Shown piece after piece: positions 1 through 8,052 of a DNA stretch of 64,000 nt (the first letter of the stretch is position 1; each line of letters opens with the position of its first letter). The stretch is from Variovorax paradoxus (GTDB taxonomy: Bacteria > Pseudomonadota > Gammaproteobacteria > Burkholderiales > Burkholderiaceae_C). The DNA is taken from positions 1,240,001-1,304,000 of the forward strand of contig NZ_LR743508.1 of NCBI RefSeq assembly GCF_902712855.1. The letters are read 5' to 3'. The translations under genes and the position numbers were made by a program. The notes beneath the pieces are model-generated. The model ran no database searches, was not told the origin of the DNA, and saw only the letters and a list, made by a program, of their open reading frames with translations.

Positions 1-886
1 CGTCAAGGACGCCACGCTGGCCCTGAAGCGCGCCAAGCGCGACCACCGGGGCCAGCACCTGCAGTACTCGGCCCACATGGGCGCCGAGGCGCGAGCGCGC
101 GCCATCCTGCTGTCCGACTTGCGCGCCGCCATCGACAACGCGCAGTTGTTCCTGGTCTACCAGCCGCAGCTCAACCTGGGCACCCGCGCGCTGGTGGGGC
201 TCGAGGCGCTGCTGCGCTGGCGCGCCGAAGACGGCAGCCTGGTGCCGCCGGACCGGTTCATTCCGGTGGCCGAGCATTCGGGCCTGATCGTGGCGCTGGG
301 GCAATGGGTGCTGTCCACGGCCTGCCGGACCATGCGCGAGCTGCTCGACGCGGACCGCGCACCGCTGCGCATGGCCGTCAACGTCTCGACCGTTCAGCTG
401 CAGGACCCGGGATTCTTCGAGACCGTGCGCGCGGCGCTGTCGCACAGCCGGCTGCAGGGCCATCACCTGGAGCTGGAGATCACCGAGTCGGTGGCCGCGT
501 TGCCCACGCAGCTGCTGGAATCGACGCTGGCGGCGTTGCGTGCGGAAGGCATCTCGATCGCCATCGACGACTTCGGCACCGGCTACTCGTCGCTGAGCTA
601 CCTGGAGCGGCTGCCGCTGGACCGCATCAAGATCGACGGCACCTTCGTGCGCCAGCTCGGCGAGACGCAGGGCGCGCGCATCGCCGAGATGATCGCGCAG
701 CTGGGCCGCAAGCTCGGCCTGCACGTGCTGGCCGAGGGCATCGAGGACGCCGCGGCCTGGCAGGCGCTGCAGGCCATGGACTGCGACGAAGGGCAGGGCT
801 ACTACATCGCCAGGCCGATGGACAAGGGCAGCCTGCTGCGCTGGCTGCATGAGCGGGCGGAACGCGCCGGAGGCGCCACGGCCTGA
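1..886 (+). CDS. GGDEF/EAL protein, 3' part (c-di-GMP phosphodiesterase domain)
   Basis: The frame is open from the left edge, so the start lies outside the window and 294 residues are visible. The first ~22 residues (DATLALKRAKRDHRGQ) look like the end of a GGDEF domain; the rest is a full EAL domain that would hydrolyse cyclic di-GMP at or near the membrane. The signature EALLRW near nt 205, NVS near nt 383, EITES, DDFGTG near nt 566, IKID and AEGIE are all present, so the metal- and substrate-binding residues of an active EAL enzyme appear intact. Whether the GGDEF part is catalytic or regulatory cannot be seen. It converges with the regulator-hydrolase gene, with 20 bp between the stops. 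Confidence 0.93.
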   Translation, partial: VKDATLALKRAKRDHRGQHLQYSAHMGAEARARAILLSDLRAAIDNAQLFLVYQPQLNLGTRALVGLEALLRWRAEDGSLVPPDRFIPVAEHSGLIVALGQWVLSTACRTMRELLDADRAPLRMAVNVSTVQLQDPGFFETVRAALSHSRLQGHHLELEITESVAALPTQLLESTLAALRAEGISIAIDDFGTGYSSLSYLERLPLDRIKIDGTFVRQLGETQGARIAEMIAQLGRKLGLHVLAEGIEDAAAWQALQAMDCDEGQGYYIARPMDKGSLLRWLHERAERAGGATA

Positions 887-906
887 TCCGCAGGCGGCCG
901 CGCGGC

Positions 907-2529
907 TCAGTGGCCGGCGAACTTCACGATCGCGTCGATGACCGGCGCGCTGTCGCCGCTCCACCAGAAGTGGTCGGCGCCGTCGAGCGGATGCCACACC
1001 GCGCCTGGAATCGCCGCGGCCAGGTGCTCGCCCGCTTCGAACCGCACCGCGCGGTCGCCGCGCCGGTGCATCACGAGCGTCGGCACGGCGATGCGCGCCA
1101 GCTCCTGTCGCAGGTCGGCATTGCGCAGGCCGTCCAGCACGGCCTTCAGGCCACCGGGAGAGGCGGCATGCCGCACCAGGCGGGCCCACCAGGCGCGCGA
1201 CGCCGCATCGTCCTGCTCGCTCGGCGCGAATGTCTCTATGCCCACCGGCCCGCCCCATCCGGCCACGAGCCGCGCGAGCCAGACGTCGTACGCGGCCGCG
1301 GGCAGGGCCCACGGGTAGTCCGGCGCGGCGCAGCCCCGCGCCAGCGATCCGAAAAGGCACAGCCCCGCGACGCGGTCCGGCCGGTCCACGGCCAGGCACA
1401 TCGCGCCCAGGCCGCCCTCGGACGACCCGAAGAGCCAGGCGCGCGGCACCTTCGCGTCGTCGAGGATGGCGGTGATGTCCTGGGCCAGCGCGGCCGGGGT
1501 GCTCGCGGCCCCGAGGCGCTCGGACAGGCCGAGCCCGCGCCGGTCGAACAGGATCACCCGGAAGCGTCGGGCCAGCGCCTGCACGCATGCGCGGAACGGC
1601 GGATGTTCCAGGGCGAGTTCGATGTGGCCCACGAACCCCGGGCAGACGACCATGGCCTGCTCGCCCGCACCGAGCACCGTGTACGCAATCGCCCCGGCGG
1701 CGCTGTCGGCGAACCGCACGCCCGGCCGCTCGACGGGGTGGGCGGTCGAGCGCTGGAGGTCTTGCGTCATGCGCAGGTAGGCCGCTTCGGTCTGCGGGCC
1801 GGGACGGATGCCGAACTCCGCGCGCAGCACTTCCGCACAGCGCGTGTAGGCGGCCTCCACACCCGCGCTGTGGCCCTGCAGGGCGTGCAGCCGCATCAGG
1901 AGGACGTGGCTCGGCTCGCGGCAGGCATCGAGCGACAGCAGCGTCTCGGCCAGCTCCAGTGCCGCCGCGAACTCGCCGCTTCCGGCCAATGCATCGACGA
2001 CGCGTTCGATCAGCCGTTGCAGAAGATGCTCGTGCTCGATGCCACGGGACTTCAGCCAGTCGTCGAACGTCCCGGATTCGAAGGCGATGCCCTGCAGGAA
2101 CGGGCGGCGTGCAAGCGAAATCCAGCGCCGGGCCTCGTCGGGCTCGACGTCCGCCGGCGCCTGCGAGGCGACGGCGTGCCGTGCGAACCGGGCGAACTGC
2201 AGCGCATCCGTCTCGACCGCTCCGGCGAGCAACGCAAGGCCGTCGCCTTCGGAGCCAACCACCTTGCAGCCCAGCGTCGCCTCCAGCGTGTAGACCAGCC
2301 TGCGCAGGCGGGCGCGGCCCAGTGCCTGTGCGGCATCCGGCCAGAGCAGCGCGGCCAGGTGCGCCCGCGGCACGGGTCCGTGATGCAACGCCAGGTAGGC
2401 CAGCAGCGCGAAGGCGCGCTGCAGCGGCAGCTGCACCTCGTGCCCGCGCACCACCGCCGCGGGTGTGCCGAAGAGCTGCAACGCCAGGGCGGGCATTTCA
2501 TCGGAGGCGGGTCGGTCGCGGCCGGGCAT
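907..2529 (-). CDS. SARP/BTAD transcriptional regulator fused to alpha/beta hydrolase
   Basis: This 540-residue protein joins an N-terminal winged-helix plus bacterial transcriptional activator domain (about residues 12-260, ending in the helical-repeat stretch EVLRAEFGIRPGPQTEAAY typical of BTAD) to a C-terminal alpha/beta hydrolase (about 275-540). The hydrolase half keeps a nucleophile elbow (GSSEGG), a late Asp (HRRGD) and a late His (GADHFW), so a catalytic triad is plausible. The fused hydrolase may bind or process the ligand that controls DNA binding; that is inference. The start chosen is ATG at 2529; an internal ATG at 2496 is equally possible because neither has a clear Shine-Dalgarno. 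It is divergent from mddA, 99 bp away, and may regulate it. Confidence 0.85.
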   Translation of the reverse strand: MPGRDRPASDEMPALALQLFGTPAAVVRGHEVQLPLQRAFALLAYLALHHGPVPRAHLAALLWPDAAQALGRARLRRLVYTLEATLGCKVVGSEGDGLALLAGAVETDALQFARFARHAVASQAPADVEPDEARRWISLARRPFLQGIAFESGTFDDWLKSRGIEHEHLLQRLIERVVDALAGSGEFAAALELAETLLSLDACREPSHVLLMRLHALQGHSAGVEAAYTRCAEVLRAEFGIRPGPQTEAAYLRMTQDLQRSTAHPVERPGVRFADSAAGAIAYTVLGAGEQAMVVCPGFVGHIELALEHPPFRACVQALARRFRVILFDRRGLGLSERLGAASTPAALAQDITAILDDAKVPRAWLFGSSEGGLGAMCLAVDRPDRVAGLCLFGSLARGCAAPDYPWALPAAAYDVWLARLVAGWGGPVGIETFAPSEQDDAASRAWWARLVRHAASPGGLKAVLDGLRNADLRQELARIAVPTLVMHRRGDRAVRFEAGEHLAAAIPGAVWHPLDGADHFWWSGDSAPVIDAIVKFAGH

Positions 2530-2628
2530 GGCGCGTCTTATAGCCCGGTGCGGTGCCGTTGCACAGGGGACGTTCAAGGGACGCCCTGCGCCTAACGTTG
2601 CGTGTCCCACTGCAACAAGGAGTTCACC

Positions 2629-3444
2629 GTGCGCGCACTGCCTGCATTTTTCTACGGCCTGGCCGCCTACCTGGCGTGCATGGCGACCCTGATGTATTTC
2701 GTCGGCTTCAGCGGCAACCTGTTCGTTCCCAAGTCGGTCGATGTCGGCGCGAGCGCCGGCTGGATCGAGGCCGTGGCCACCGACGTGCTGCTGCTGGTGC
2801 TGTTCGGCGTCCAGCACAGCGTGATGGCGCGCCGCGGCTTCAAGCGCTGGTGGACGCTGAGGGTGCCGGCGGTGGTGGAGCGCAGCACTTTCGTGGTGGC
2901 CACCTGCGTCGTGCTGGCGCTGATGTTCTGGCTCTGGGTGCCGATCACCGCGCCCGTCGTCTGGCGCGTCCAGAGCCAGGCCGCCACGGCATTGCTGTGG
3001 GGCCTGTTCGGTCTCGGGGGCGTCGTGGTGGTCGTCAGCACCTTCCTGATCGACCACTTCGAGCTGTTCGGGCTGCGGCAGGTGGTCGACGGCCTGATGC
3101 GACGCCCGGCGCGGCAGGTCGAGTTCCGGACGCCGCTGTTCTATCGGTACGTGCGGCACCCGCTCTACGTGGGCCTGCTGCTGGGGCTCTGGTGCGTGCC
3201 GGTGATGACCGCGGGGCGGCTGCTGTTCGCGCTCGGGCTGAGCGTCTACATCCTGGTGGGCATCGCGTTCGAGGAGCGCGACCTGCTTGCGCAGTTCGGC
3301 GAGCGCTACCGCAGCTACCGGCGGGAGGTCGGCATGCTGGTCCCGCGTGCGCGGGCGTTCACCCGGGACGACCGCGGCGACCGCGGCGACCGGCCTGCGA
3401 CAAGGCCTGCGAGGCCTGGACGAGGGGATCGAACGAAGGCCTGA
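2629..3444 (+). CDS. mddA: Methanethiol S-methyltransferase (MddA family)
   Basis: MddA is an integral membrane enzyme that methylates methanethiol with S-adenosylmethionine to give dimethyl sulfide. The 271-residue product has about six hydrophobic segments and the family blocks GVQHSVMARRGFKRWW, PAVVERSTFV, STFLIDHFELFGLRQV, YRYVRHPLYVGL and FEERDL. A GTG at 2629 is chosen because AAGGAG lies at 2617-2622; the GTG at 2602 has no such site. The C terminus carries an extra hydrophilic tail with a repeated DDRGDRGDR segment (encoded near 3369-3395) not needed for the family fold. MddA-type proteins are related to the NnrU/isoprenylcysteine methyltransferase group, so other thiol substrates are possible. 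Confidence 0.85.
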   Translation: MRALPAFFYGLAAYLACMATLMYFVGFSGNLFVPKSVDVGASAGWIEAVATDVLLLVLFGVQHSVMARRGFKRWWTLRVPAVVERSTFVVATCVVLALMFWLWVPITAPVVWRVQSQAATALLWGLFGLGGVVVVVSTFLIDHFELFGLRQVVDGLMRRPARQVEFRTPLFYRYVRHPLYVGLLLGLWCVPVMTAGRLLFALGLSVYILVGIAFEERDLLAQFGERYRSYRREVGMLVPRARAFTRDDRGDRGDRPATRPARPGRGDRTKA

Positions 3445-3569
3445 GCCGGAACCGCAGGCAGCGAATGTGCCAAATAGTTCACAATCGATGTACTGCTTTT
3501 GGTTGCAAATCCGTCGATGACGCCCAACACTCGGGGCCGTCACGCATCAGGTGCCCGCAGATCCCGCCC

Positions 3570-4061
3570 ATGAAACCAGCCCGCTACGTCGCCGTTCTTT
3601 CTCTCGCCATGGCCGCATCGCCTCTGCTTCAGGCCTCTCCCGCCGTCGAGCGGGCGATGGACGGCTACTGCAGGGAAAGGGCCAGCGAACTGGCCAAGCG
3701 CGTATGCAGCGTGCCCACGCTGCGGGCGGCACAGACCGAACTGGCGGAAGCGATGAAGGCGCACATCGACTTCGGCATGGCGCGCGGCCGAAGCTGGGTG
3801 GCGGCGGAACTCACCGAGTCGAACGAGCGCTTCGGCGAGGTCCTGCATGCGGGCTGTCCGGGCCTGGACGCCGCCTGCCTCGAGCCCAGGTACCGCGCAC
3901 GCACCGCGTCCATCGTGGCGTCCACCGCGGCCTTGCAGCGCGAAGAGATGGAACTGCAGGTGAAGCGGGAGCGGACCCGCGTCGAAACGCAGCGCCTGGC
4001 GGCGGAGATTGCCGCGATGAACCAGTCCGCACGCGCCAGGCCCGCGCCGCAGGTCCGCTAG
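3570..4061 (+). CDS. Small exported protein of unknown function
   Basis: The 163-residue product begins MKPARYVAVLSLAMAASP and continues to a likely signal-peptidase site near residue 23 (LLQASPA), so it should be periplasmic. Four cysteines (C29, C42 and two near residue 100) could form disulfides. The C-terminal third is charged and helical (QREEMELQVKRERTRVETQR), probably coiled coil, ending in a proline/arginine tail. I recognise no family. It starts 125 bp after mddA and converges with the HD-domain gene at a 9-bp gap. Confidence 0.7.
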   Translation: MKPARYVAVLSLAMAASPLLQASPAVERAMDGYCRERASELAKRVCSVPTLRAAQTELAEAMKAHIDFGMARGRSWVAAELTESNERFGEVLHAGCPGLDAACLEPRYRARTASIVASTAALQREEMELQVKRERTRVETQRLAAEIAAMNQSARARPAPQVR

Positions 4062-4070
4062 CGCGTCCGG

Positions 4071-4757
4071 TCATTCCTTGTCAGGTCCCGCGTGGCGATG
4101 GCCGGGATGGGCGCAACGCGTCCAGCTCGATCCAAGAATCACTGTGCACATGTCGACCCGCCGGAAAGCCGGGTCCTTGAACGCGAGAACGTCGTCGTTG
4201 AAGGTGCCGAACGTGGTGTCCGGCCGGTGCTTCATGCCCTCGTAGAAGGCGTCGATGATCCCGTGCTGGAAATCGGGTTCCCGCGGAAACGCCGCGACCA
4301 CGGCCTCGCGCTCGGCGTCGCTGAACTGGTCGTAGCCGCGGCCGGCCACGTCCATGCCGGCACCCGTCTGCAGCAGCGCGATTTCCGCGCGCATGAATTG
4401 CGGTATGCCGGGCGTCGTGTGCAGCGCCACGGCGTTCCAGACCGTCTCGACGTCCCGTTCGGAAATTCCATGCGCCCGGAGGAAGTCGCGCGCGGCATTC
4501 GCGCCATCCACTTCGAAGCGCAGTCGGCTCTGGCGATGGGCCGCCGTGAGGCCGATGTCGTGGAACATCGAGGCCACGTAGAGCAGTTCCGGATCGAACT
4601 TCAGCGCGGTCCGCTTGCCTGCCAGGGCGCCCCAGCAATAGACGCGGACCGAATGGTGGAAGAGCAGGTCGCCCTCGGTATCGCGCACGAGTTCCGCCGC
4701 TTCGCGGGCAAGCCGGCTGTCGGGAATGCGCAGGCCGGTCGTTTCTTCGAGCGTCAT
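4071..4757 (-). CDS. HD-domain protein (cyanamide hydratase-like)
   Basis: The 228-residue protein carries an HD-type metal-binding fold: HHSVRVYCWG near residue 34, MFHDIG near residue 64 and AVALHTTPG near residue 108, the usual His / His-Asp / His series. Such proteins are metal-dependent hydrolases; the spacing resembles the cyanamide hydratase-like subgroup often described only as HD domain-containing. The last ~15 residues (CAHPGHRHAGPDKE) extend past the usual end of the family and are His-rich. It is the last gene of a likely operon behind wrbA (38-bp gap) and a nitroreductase, so a role in processing small nitrogen compounds is conceivable but unproven. Confidence 0.82.
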   Translation of the reverse strand: MTLEETTGLRIPDSRLAREAAELVRDTEGDLLFHHSVRVYCWGALAGKRTALKFDPELLYVASMFHDIGLTAAHRQSRLRFEVDGANAARDFLRAHGISERDVETVWNAVALHTTPGIPQFMRAEIALLQTGAGMDVAGRGYDQFSDAEREAVVAAFPREPDFQHGIIDAFYEGMKHRPDTTFGTFNDDVLAFKDPAFRRVDMCTVILGSSWTRCAHPGHRHAGPDKE

Positions 4758-4795
4758 GGTGTTCTCCAGGCGGTGGGTTGCGGACCGGTGCCGCC

Positions 4796-5398
4796 TCAGC
4801 CGAAGAGCTTCGCCGCGATGCCGGCCACGTGGCGGCCCTGGAACTGCGCCATGCCCAGTTCCTGGTCGCTGGGCATGCGCTCGCCCTGGCCGCCGGCGAT
4901 GGTCGCGGCGCCGTAGGGGCTGCCGCCCTTGATCTCGTCGAGGCCCATCTGCCGCTTCTCGGCATAGGGCAGGCCCGTGACGAGCATGCCGTGGTGCAGC
5001 AGCGTGGGCAGGAACGTGAGGATCGTGCTTTCCTGTCCTCCGTGCTGGGTGGCCGAGGCGGTGAAGACGGCGCCGACCTTGCCGACGAGTCCGCCCTGCA
5101 TCCAGAGCGGGCCGGTCTGGTCGATGAAGGTGCGCATCTGCGCGCTGACGTTGCCGAAGCGCGTCGGTGCGCCGAACACGATGGCGTCGTAGTCGGCGAG
5201 TTCGCCCGGCGTCGCGATCTGCGCCGGCTGGTCTTCCTTTCCCCTTGCGTTGCGGAAGACCTCGGGCGCGACTGTTTCAGGCACGCGCTTCACATCGACC
5301 GAGGTGCCATCGACGCTTCGCGCGCCCTGCGCAACCGCGTGCGCCATGGCTTCGATGTGACCGTAGAAGCTGTGATAGAGGACGAGAACTTTTGCCAT
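4796..5398 (-). CDS. wrbA: NAD(P)H:quinone oxidoreductase, WrbA family
   Basis: WrbA is an FMN-dependent cytosolic enzyme that reduces quinones by two electrons, limiting redox cycling. The 200-residue length matches the family. The flavodoxin-like start MAKVLVLYHSFYGHIEAMA, the FMN-loop GAPTRFGNVSAQMRTF, the GGQEST segment and the GGSPYGAATIAG block are all diagnostic. The start is ATG at 5398, directly before the conserved first beta strand. It lies 38 bp from each neighbour in the same orientation, forming a probable redox operon with the nitroreductase and HD-domain genes. Confidence 0.95.
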   Translation of the reverse strand: MAKVLVLYHSFYGHIEAMAHAVAQGARSVDGTSVDVKRVPETVAPEVFRNARGKEDQPAQIATPGELADYDAIVFGAPTRFGNVSAQMRTFIDQTGPLWMQGGLVGKVGAVFTASATQHGGQESTILTFLPTLLHHGMLVTGLPYAEKRQMGLDEIKGGSPYGAATIAGGQGERMPSDQELGMAQFQGRHVAGIAAKLFG

Positions 5399-5436
5399 GG
5401 TGTCTGATGCGTTCTGAAAAATGGGAGGGATGCGGC

Positions 5437-6204
5437 TCACGCCGGAAAGCCGAGGAGCCGCGCGAAATCGCTCCGGTGCTCCCTCGGCATGCCAGCGCGG
5501 TTCACCGGCGCGTCGGGGTCGCCGTAGCCCATCGACATGCCGAAGGCGGTGATCTCCTGCGACGGCATCTGGAGATGCGTGGCGATCTGCTCGTGAAACG
5601 GCGCGAAGGCGACCTGCGGGCAGGTGTCGATGCCTCGCGCCTTGGCGGCGATCATCACGCTCTGCGCGAACAGTCCGAGGTCGATCCAGCTGTGCGGCTT
5701 CAGCCGCCGGTCGATGCTGAAGATGAGTCCCACCGGCGCGCCGAAGAAAGAGAAGTTGCGTTCGGTCTGACGCGTGCGCGCCTCGGCGTCGCCGCGCTCG
5801 ATGCCGAGCGAGGCGTAGTAGCGGGAGCCGAAATCGAGCAGCCTCGTGCGGAACACGTCGGGCAGCGGCTCGGGAAAGTGGACCGGCGCGGCGCCCGCCC
5901 CGGCACGCGAGGCGGCCACCAGCGTCTTCGCCAGTGCATCCTTCACCTCGCCGCTGACCACGTACACCCGCCAGGGCTGGATGTTCGCGCCGCTCGGTGC
6001 GCAGGCGGCGTCGTCCAGGATGTCCTCGACGAGTTCGCGCGCCAGGGGTTGCGGCTTGAACGCCCGCACCGCACGGCGCGAACGCACGACGGCGGACACG
6101 CATTGCGCAATGTTCTCCTGCGACAAGGCGACCGCTGCACGCGGCGCCGCGGCGTGCTCCAGGGCTTCCCTGTCGAGGGTGAATGCGTCGGCCATGCGGG
6201 TCAT
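5437..6204 (-). CDS. Nitroreductase family protein
   Basis: A 255-residue FMN-dependent oxidoreductase of the nitroreductase fold. Diagnostic parts are RSRRAVRAFKPQPL (phosphate-binding Arg cluster) near residue 42, APSGANIQPWRVYVV near residue 69 and the C-terminal FGMSMGYGDPDAPVNR. These proteins reduce nitro groups, quinones or other electrophiles with NAD(P)H; the substrate is not readable. It is the promoter-proximal gene of the nitroreductase-wrbA-HD cluster, which supports a shared role in electrophile or quinone detoxification. A short perfect palindrome lies 19 bp upstream of the start. Confidence 0.9.
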   Translation of the reverse strand: MTRMADAFTLDREALEHAAAPRAAVALSQENIAQCVSAVVRSRRAVRAFKPQPLARELVEDILDDAACAPSGANIQPWRVYVVSGEVKDALAKTLVAASRAGAGAAPVHFPEPLPDVFRTRLLDFGSRYYASLGIERGDAEARTRQTERNFSFFGAPVGLIFSIDRRLKPHSWIDLGLFAQSVMIAAKARGIDTCPQVAFAPFHEQIATHLQMPSQEITAFGMSMGYGDPDAPVNRAGMPREHRSDFARLLGFPA

Positions 6205-6222
6205 CTGCGTGCGTCTCTTCTG

Positions 6223-6237
6223 TCGTGGAAGCCACGA
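6223..6237. promoter_or_regulatory. Short palindrome upstream of the nitroreductase operon
   Basis: TCGTGG, three spacer bases, then CCACGA form a perfect 6-bp inverted repeat that begins 19 bp before the nitroreductase ATG. The position would suit a repressor operator or a small 5'-UTR hairpin. No regulator gene is adjacent, so the reader of this site is unknown. Confidence 0.3.
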
Positions 6238-6339
6238 TCATCAGCAGATCCCGAGTTGAAGAGAACTGATGTCTCTGCAACCGCGCAATGCAGGAGATTC
6301 AACTCAACCGGCAGGCCGGCGCCGGCCGGGGCAGGCGGC

Positions 6340-6732
6340 TCAGGCCTTGTGCAGCGGGTCGTGGCCCCAGTTCATCAGCGAATGGCGCCATGCGGTGTCG
6401 CGCACGTCGCCCTCGGGGCGCTGGGCCATGTGCCGGTGCACATAGCCGACGACCTTGCGCATGTGCGCGATGTCGCCGCTCGTGAGGTCGTCCTGCGACT
6501 TGCCGAGCAGCCGCACGATCCGCCGGCCCGAGCGATGGCCCACCGATTCGCCCGTGCCCCCGCCCTTGAAGCCGACCGCGCGCGAGTCGTCTGTTTCGAG
6601 CCAATGCACGAGCCGCGACGGCGTCATGTTCACCGCCTTCTTGAAATCGCGCACCACCTCGCGTGTCTCCGACGCATCGCCATGCCGGCTGCGCGCCGAT
6701 CCGTTCGCGTTCGTCTTCGTTCCTGTCGCCAT
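6340..6732 (-). CDS. DUF3140 family protein
   Basis: The 130-residue basic protein has the core of the DUF3140 family: REVVRDFKKAVNMTPSRLVHWLETDDSRAVG, then GHRSGRRIVRLLGK and MRKVVGYVHRHMAQRP. Family members are annotated as possible DNA-binding proteins; function is not established. A short hydrophilic N-terminal extension precedes the domain. Its ATG lies 4 bp after the stop of the DUF2945 gene, so the pair is almost certainly co-transcribed. Confidence 0.82.
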   Translation of the reverse strand: MATGTKTNANGSARSRHGDASETREVVRDFKKAVNMTPSRLVHWLETDDSRAVGFKGGGTGESVGHRSGRRIVRLLGKSQDDLTSGDIAHMRKVVGYVHRHMAQRPEGDVRDTAWRHSLMNWGHDPLHKA

Positions 6733-6736
6733 GGCT

Positions 6737-6961
6737 TCATTCCTTGCCGGCGCGGTGCCGCTTCAGCGCCGACGCCTTGTGGATCGCCGTCTTGCCGCTG
6801 CTGTCGCTCTTCACTTCGTACTGCGGCTCGGCGTTGGAGGCCTTGGCGACGTGGCCCTTGACGTGCGCGGTCTTCGTCACCTTGCGCACCACCTTGCCGG
6901 TGGTCTCGCCTTGCGATGTCTTCCAGTCGACGGCATCGCCTGCTTTCGGTCCGTTCTGCAT
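6737..6961 (-). CDS. DUF2945 / HVA1-type Tudor-like small protein
   Basis: The 74-residue protein starts MQNGPKAGDAVDWKTSQGET and continues through GKVVRKVTKTAHVKGHVAKA, PQYEVKSDSSGKTAIHK and a basic end, which matches the small beta-barrel DUF2945 family (hypervirulence-associated protein TUDOR domain). The ATG at 6961 is preferred over an upstream ATG at 7015 because the domain begins there and a GGAG lies about 12 bp upstream. It is the first gene of a two-gene unit with the DUF3140 protein; the two families are frequently neighbours in proteobacteria. Confidence 0.8.
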   Translation of the reverse strand: MQNGPKAGDAVDWKTSQGETTGKVVRKVTKTAHVKGHVAKASNAEPQYEVKSDSSGKTAIHKASALKRHRAGKE

Positions 6962-7087
6962 TGCTGCTGCTCCATGGTTCGCGTGGTGGATCGTGGATGC
7001 AACCGATGGCTGCACGATGCCAAGCTAGGCACTCCGCAGGCGGCCGCTGTAGGCCGGCATCGCTTTGTGGCCGCGGCGGGCGCTGCT

Positions 7088-7951
7088 TCAGGTGGGCGCG
7101 AAGGTGGATCGCATCATGGCGATGTAGGCGTCCTCCGAAGTCTCTCGCCGCGCCTTCACCAGCGGCGCGATGTCCTGCGTCGCCAGGTAGCGCAGCCGGT
7201 CGGTCCCGTCGCTCGCCGCCTCGAAGATCACCTGCGCCACGTCGTCCGACGTGGCCAGGCGGGCCGAGCGCAGCCCGTCGAACACTTTCATCGCACCGGC
7301 CACGAAGCCGTCGTAGTCGGCGGGCGCGGCGGCCTGCGAGGCCTCGGTGGCCGAGCGGTTGCCGAAGCCGGTCTCGACCACGCCGCCGGGCTCGACGATC
7401 TTCACCGCGATGCCCTGCGAGGCCAGTTCGTAGGCCAGCGATTCCGAGAAGCCTTCCAGCGCGAACTTGCTCGCGGTGTACAGCGAGATCATCGGCAGGC
7501 CGAACACGCCCGCGCCCGAACTCACGTTGACGATGGTGCCCGCGCGGTGGGCGCGCATGTGCGGCAGCAGCGCGCGCGTGACGTCCATCGCGCCGAACAC
7601 GTTGACGTCGAATTGCTGCCGCACCTTCTCGCGCGAGAAGCCTTCGAACACACCGAACAGGCCGAAGCCCGCGTTGTTGACCAGCGTGTCGATGCGGCCG
7701 AAGCGCGCGATGCCGGCGGCAATCGCCGCGTCGATGCTGGCGAGGTCCTGCACGTCGAGGCGGGTGACAAGGACGTTGCCGCCGAGTGCCGCCAGCGCGG
7801 CACCCGTGGACGGGTCGCGCATGGTGGCGATCACGTTCCAGCCGCTGCGTGCGAACAGTTGCGCGGTGGCCTGCCCGAAGCCGGTGGAAGCGCCGGTGAT
7901 GAGCACGGTCCTGGCGGAAGAAGAAACCTGGGAAGAAGGAGATGAGGTCAT
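7088..7951 (-). CDS. SDR family oxidoreductase
   Basis: A classical short-chain dehydrogenase of 287 residues: cofactor motif TGASTGFG near residue 20, NNAGFG near 93, the catalytic Ser in NVSSGAG and YTASK (Tyr/Lys) near residue 160. The Arg in ATMRDPSTG after the second strand suggests NADP(H) preference. The C terminus (YLATQDIAPLVKARRETSEDAYIAMMR) resembles SDRs of the retinol-dehydrogenase-like group; substrate unknown. The start is ATG at 7951, where the fold begins; a longer frame runs to 8059 but overlaps the divergent LysR gene. The 101-bp intergenic region with that LysR gene implies it is the regulated target. Confidence 0.88.
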   Translation of the reverse strand: MTSSPSSQVSSSARTVLITGASTGFGQATAQLFARSGWNVIATMRDPSTGAALAALGGNVLVTRLDVQDLASIDAAIAAGIARFGRIDTLVNNAGFGLFGVFEGFSREKVRQQFDVNVFGAMDVTRALLPHMRAHRAGTIVNVSSGAGVFGLPMISLYTASKFALEGFSESLAYELASQGIAVKIVEPGGVVETGFGNRSATEASQAAAPADYDGFVAGAMKVFDGLRSARLATSDDVAQVIFEAASDGTDRLRYLATQDIAPLVKARRETSEDAYIAMMRSTFAPT

Positions 7952-8052
7952 GGTGGAGGAGCCTGTTTCGTTGTCGAGCCATGAAGTTAAGGCAGCCTGA
8001 CTGATGAAACAATCCACCCAATCTCGCATGATGCGATGCAGGAAACAGAACA

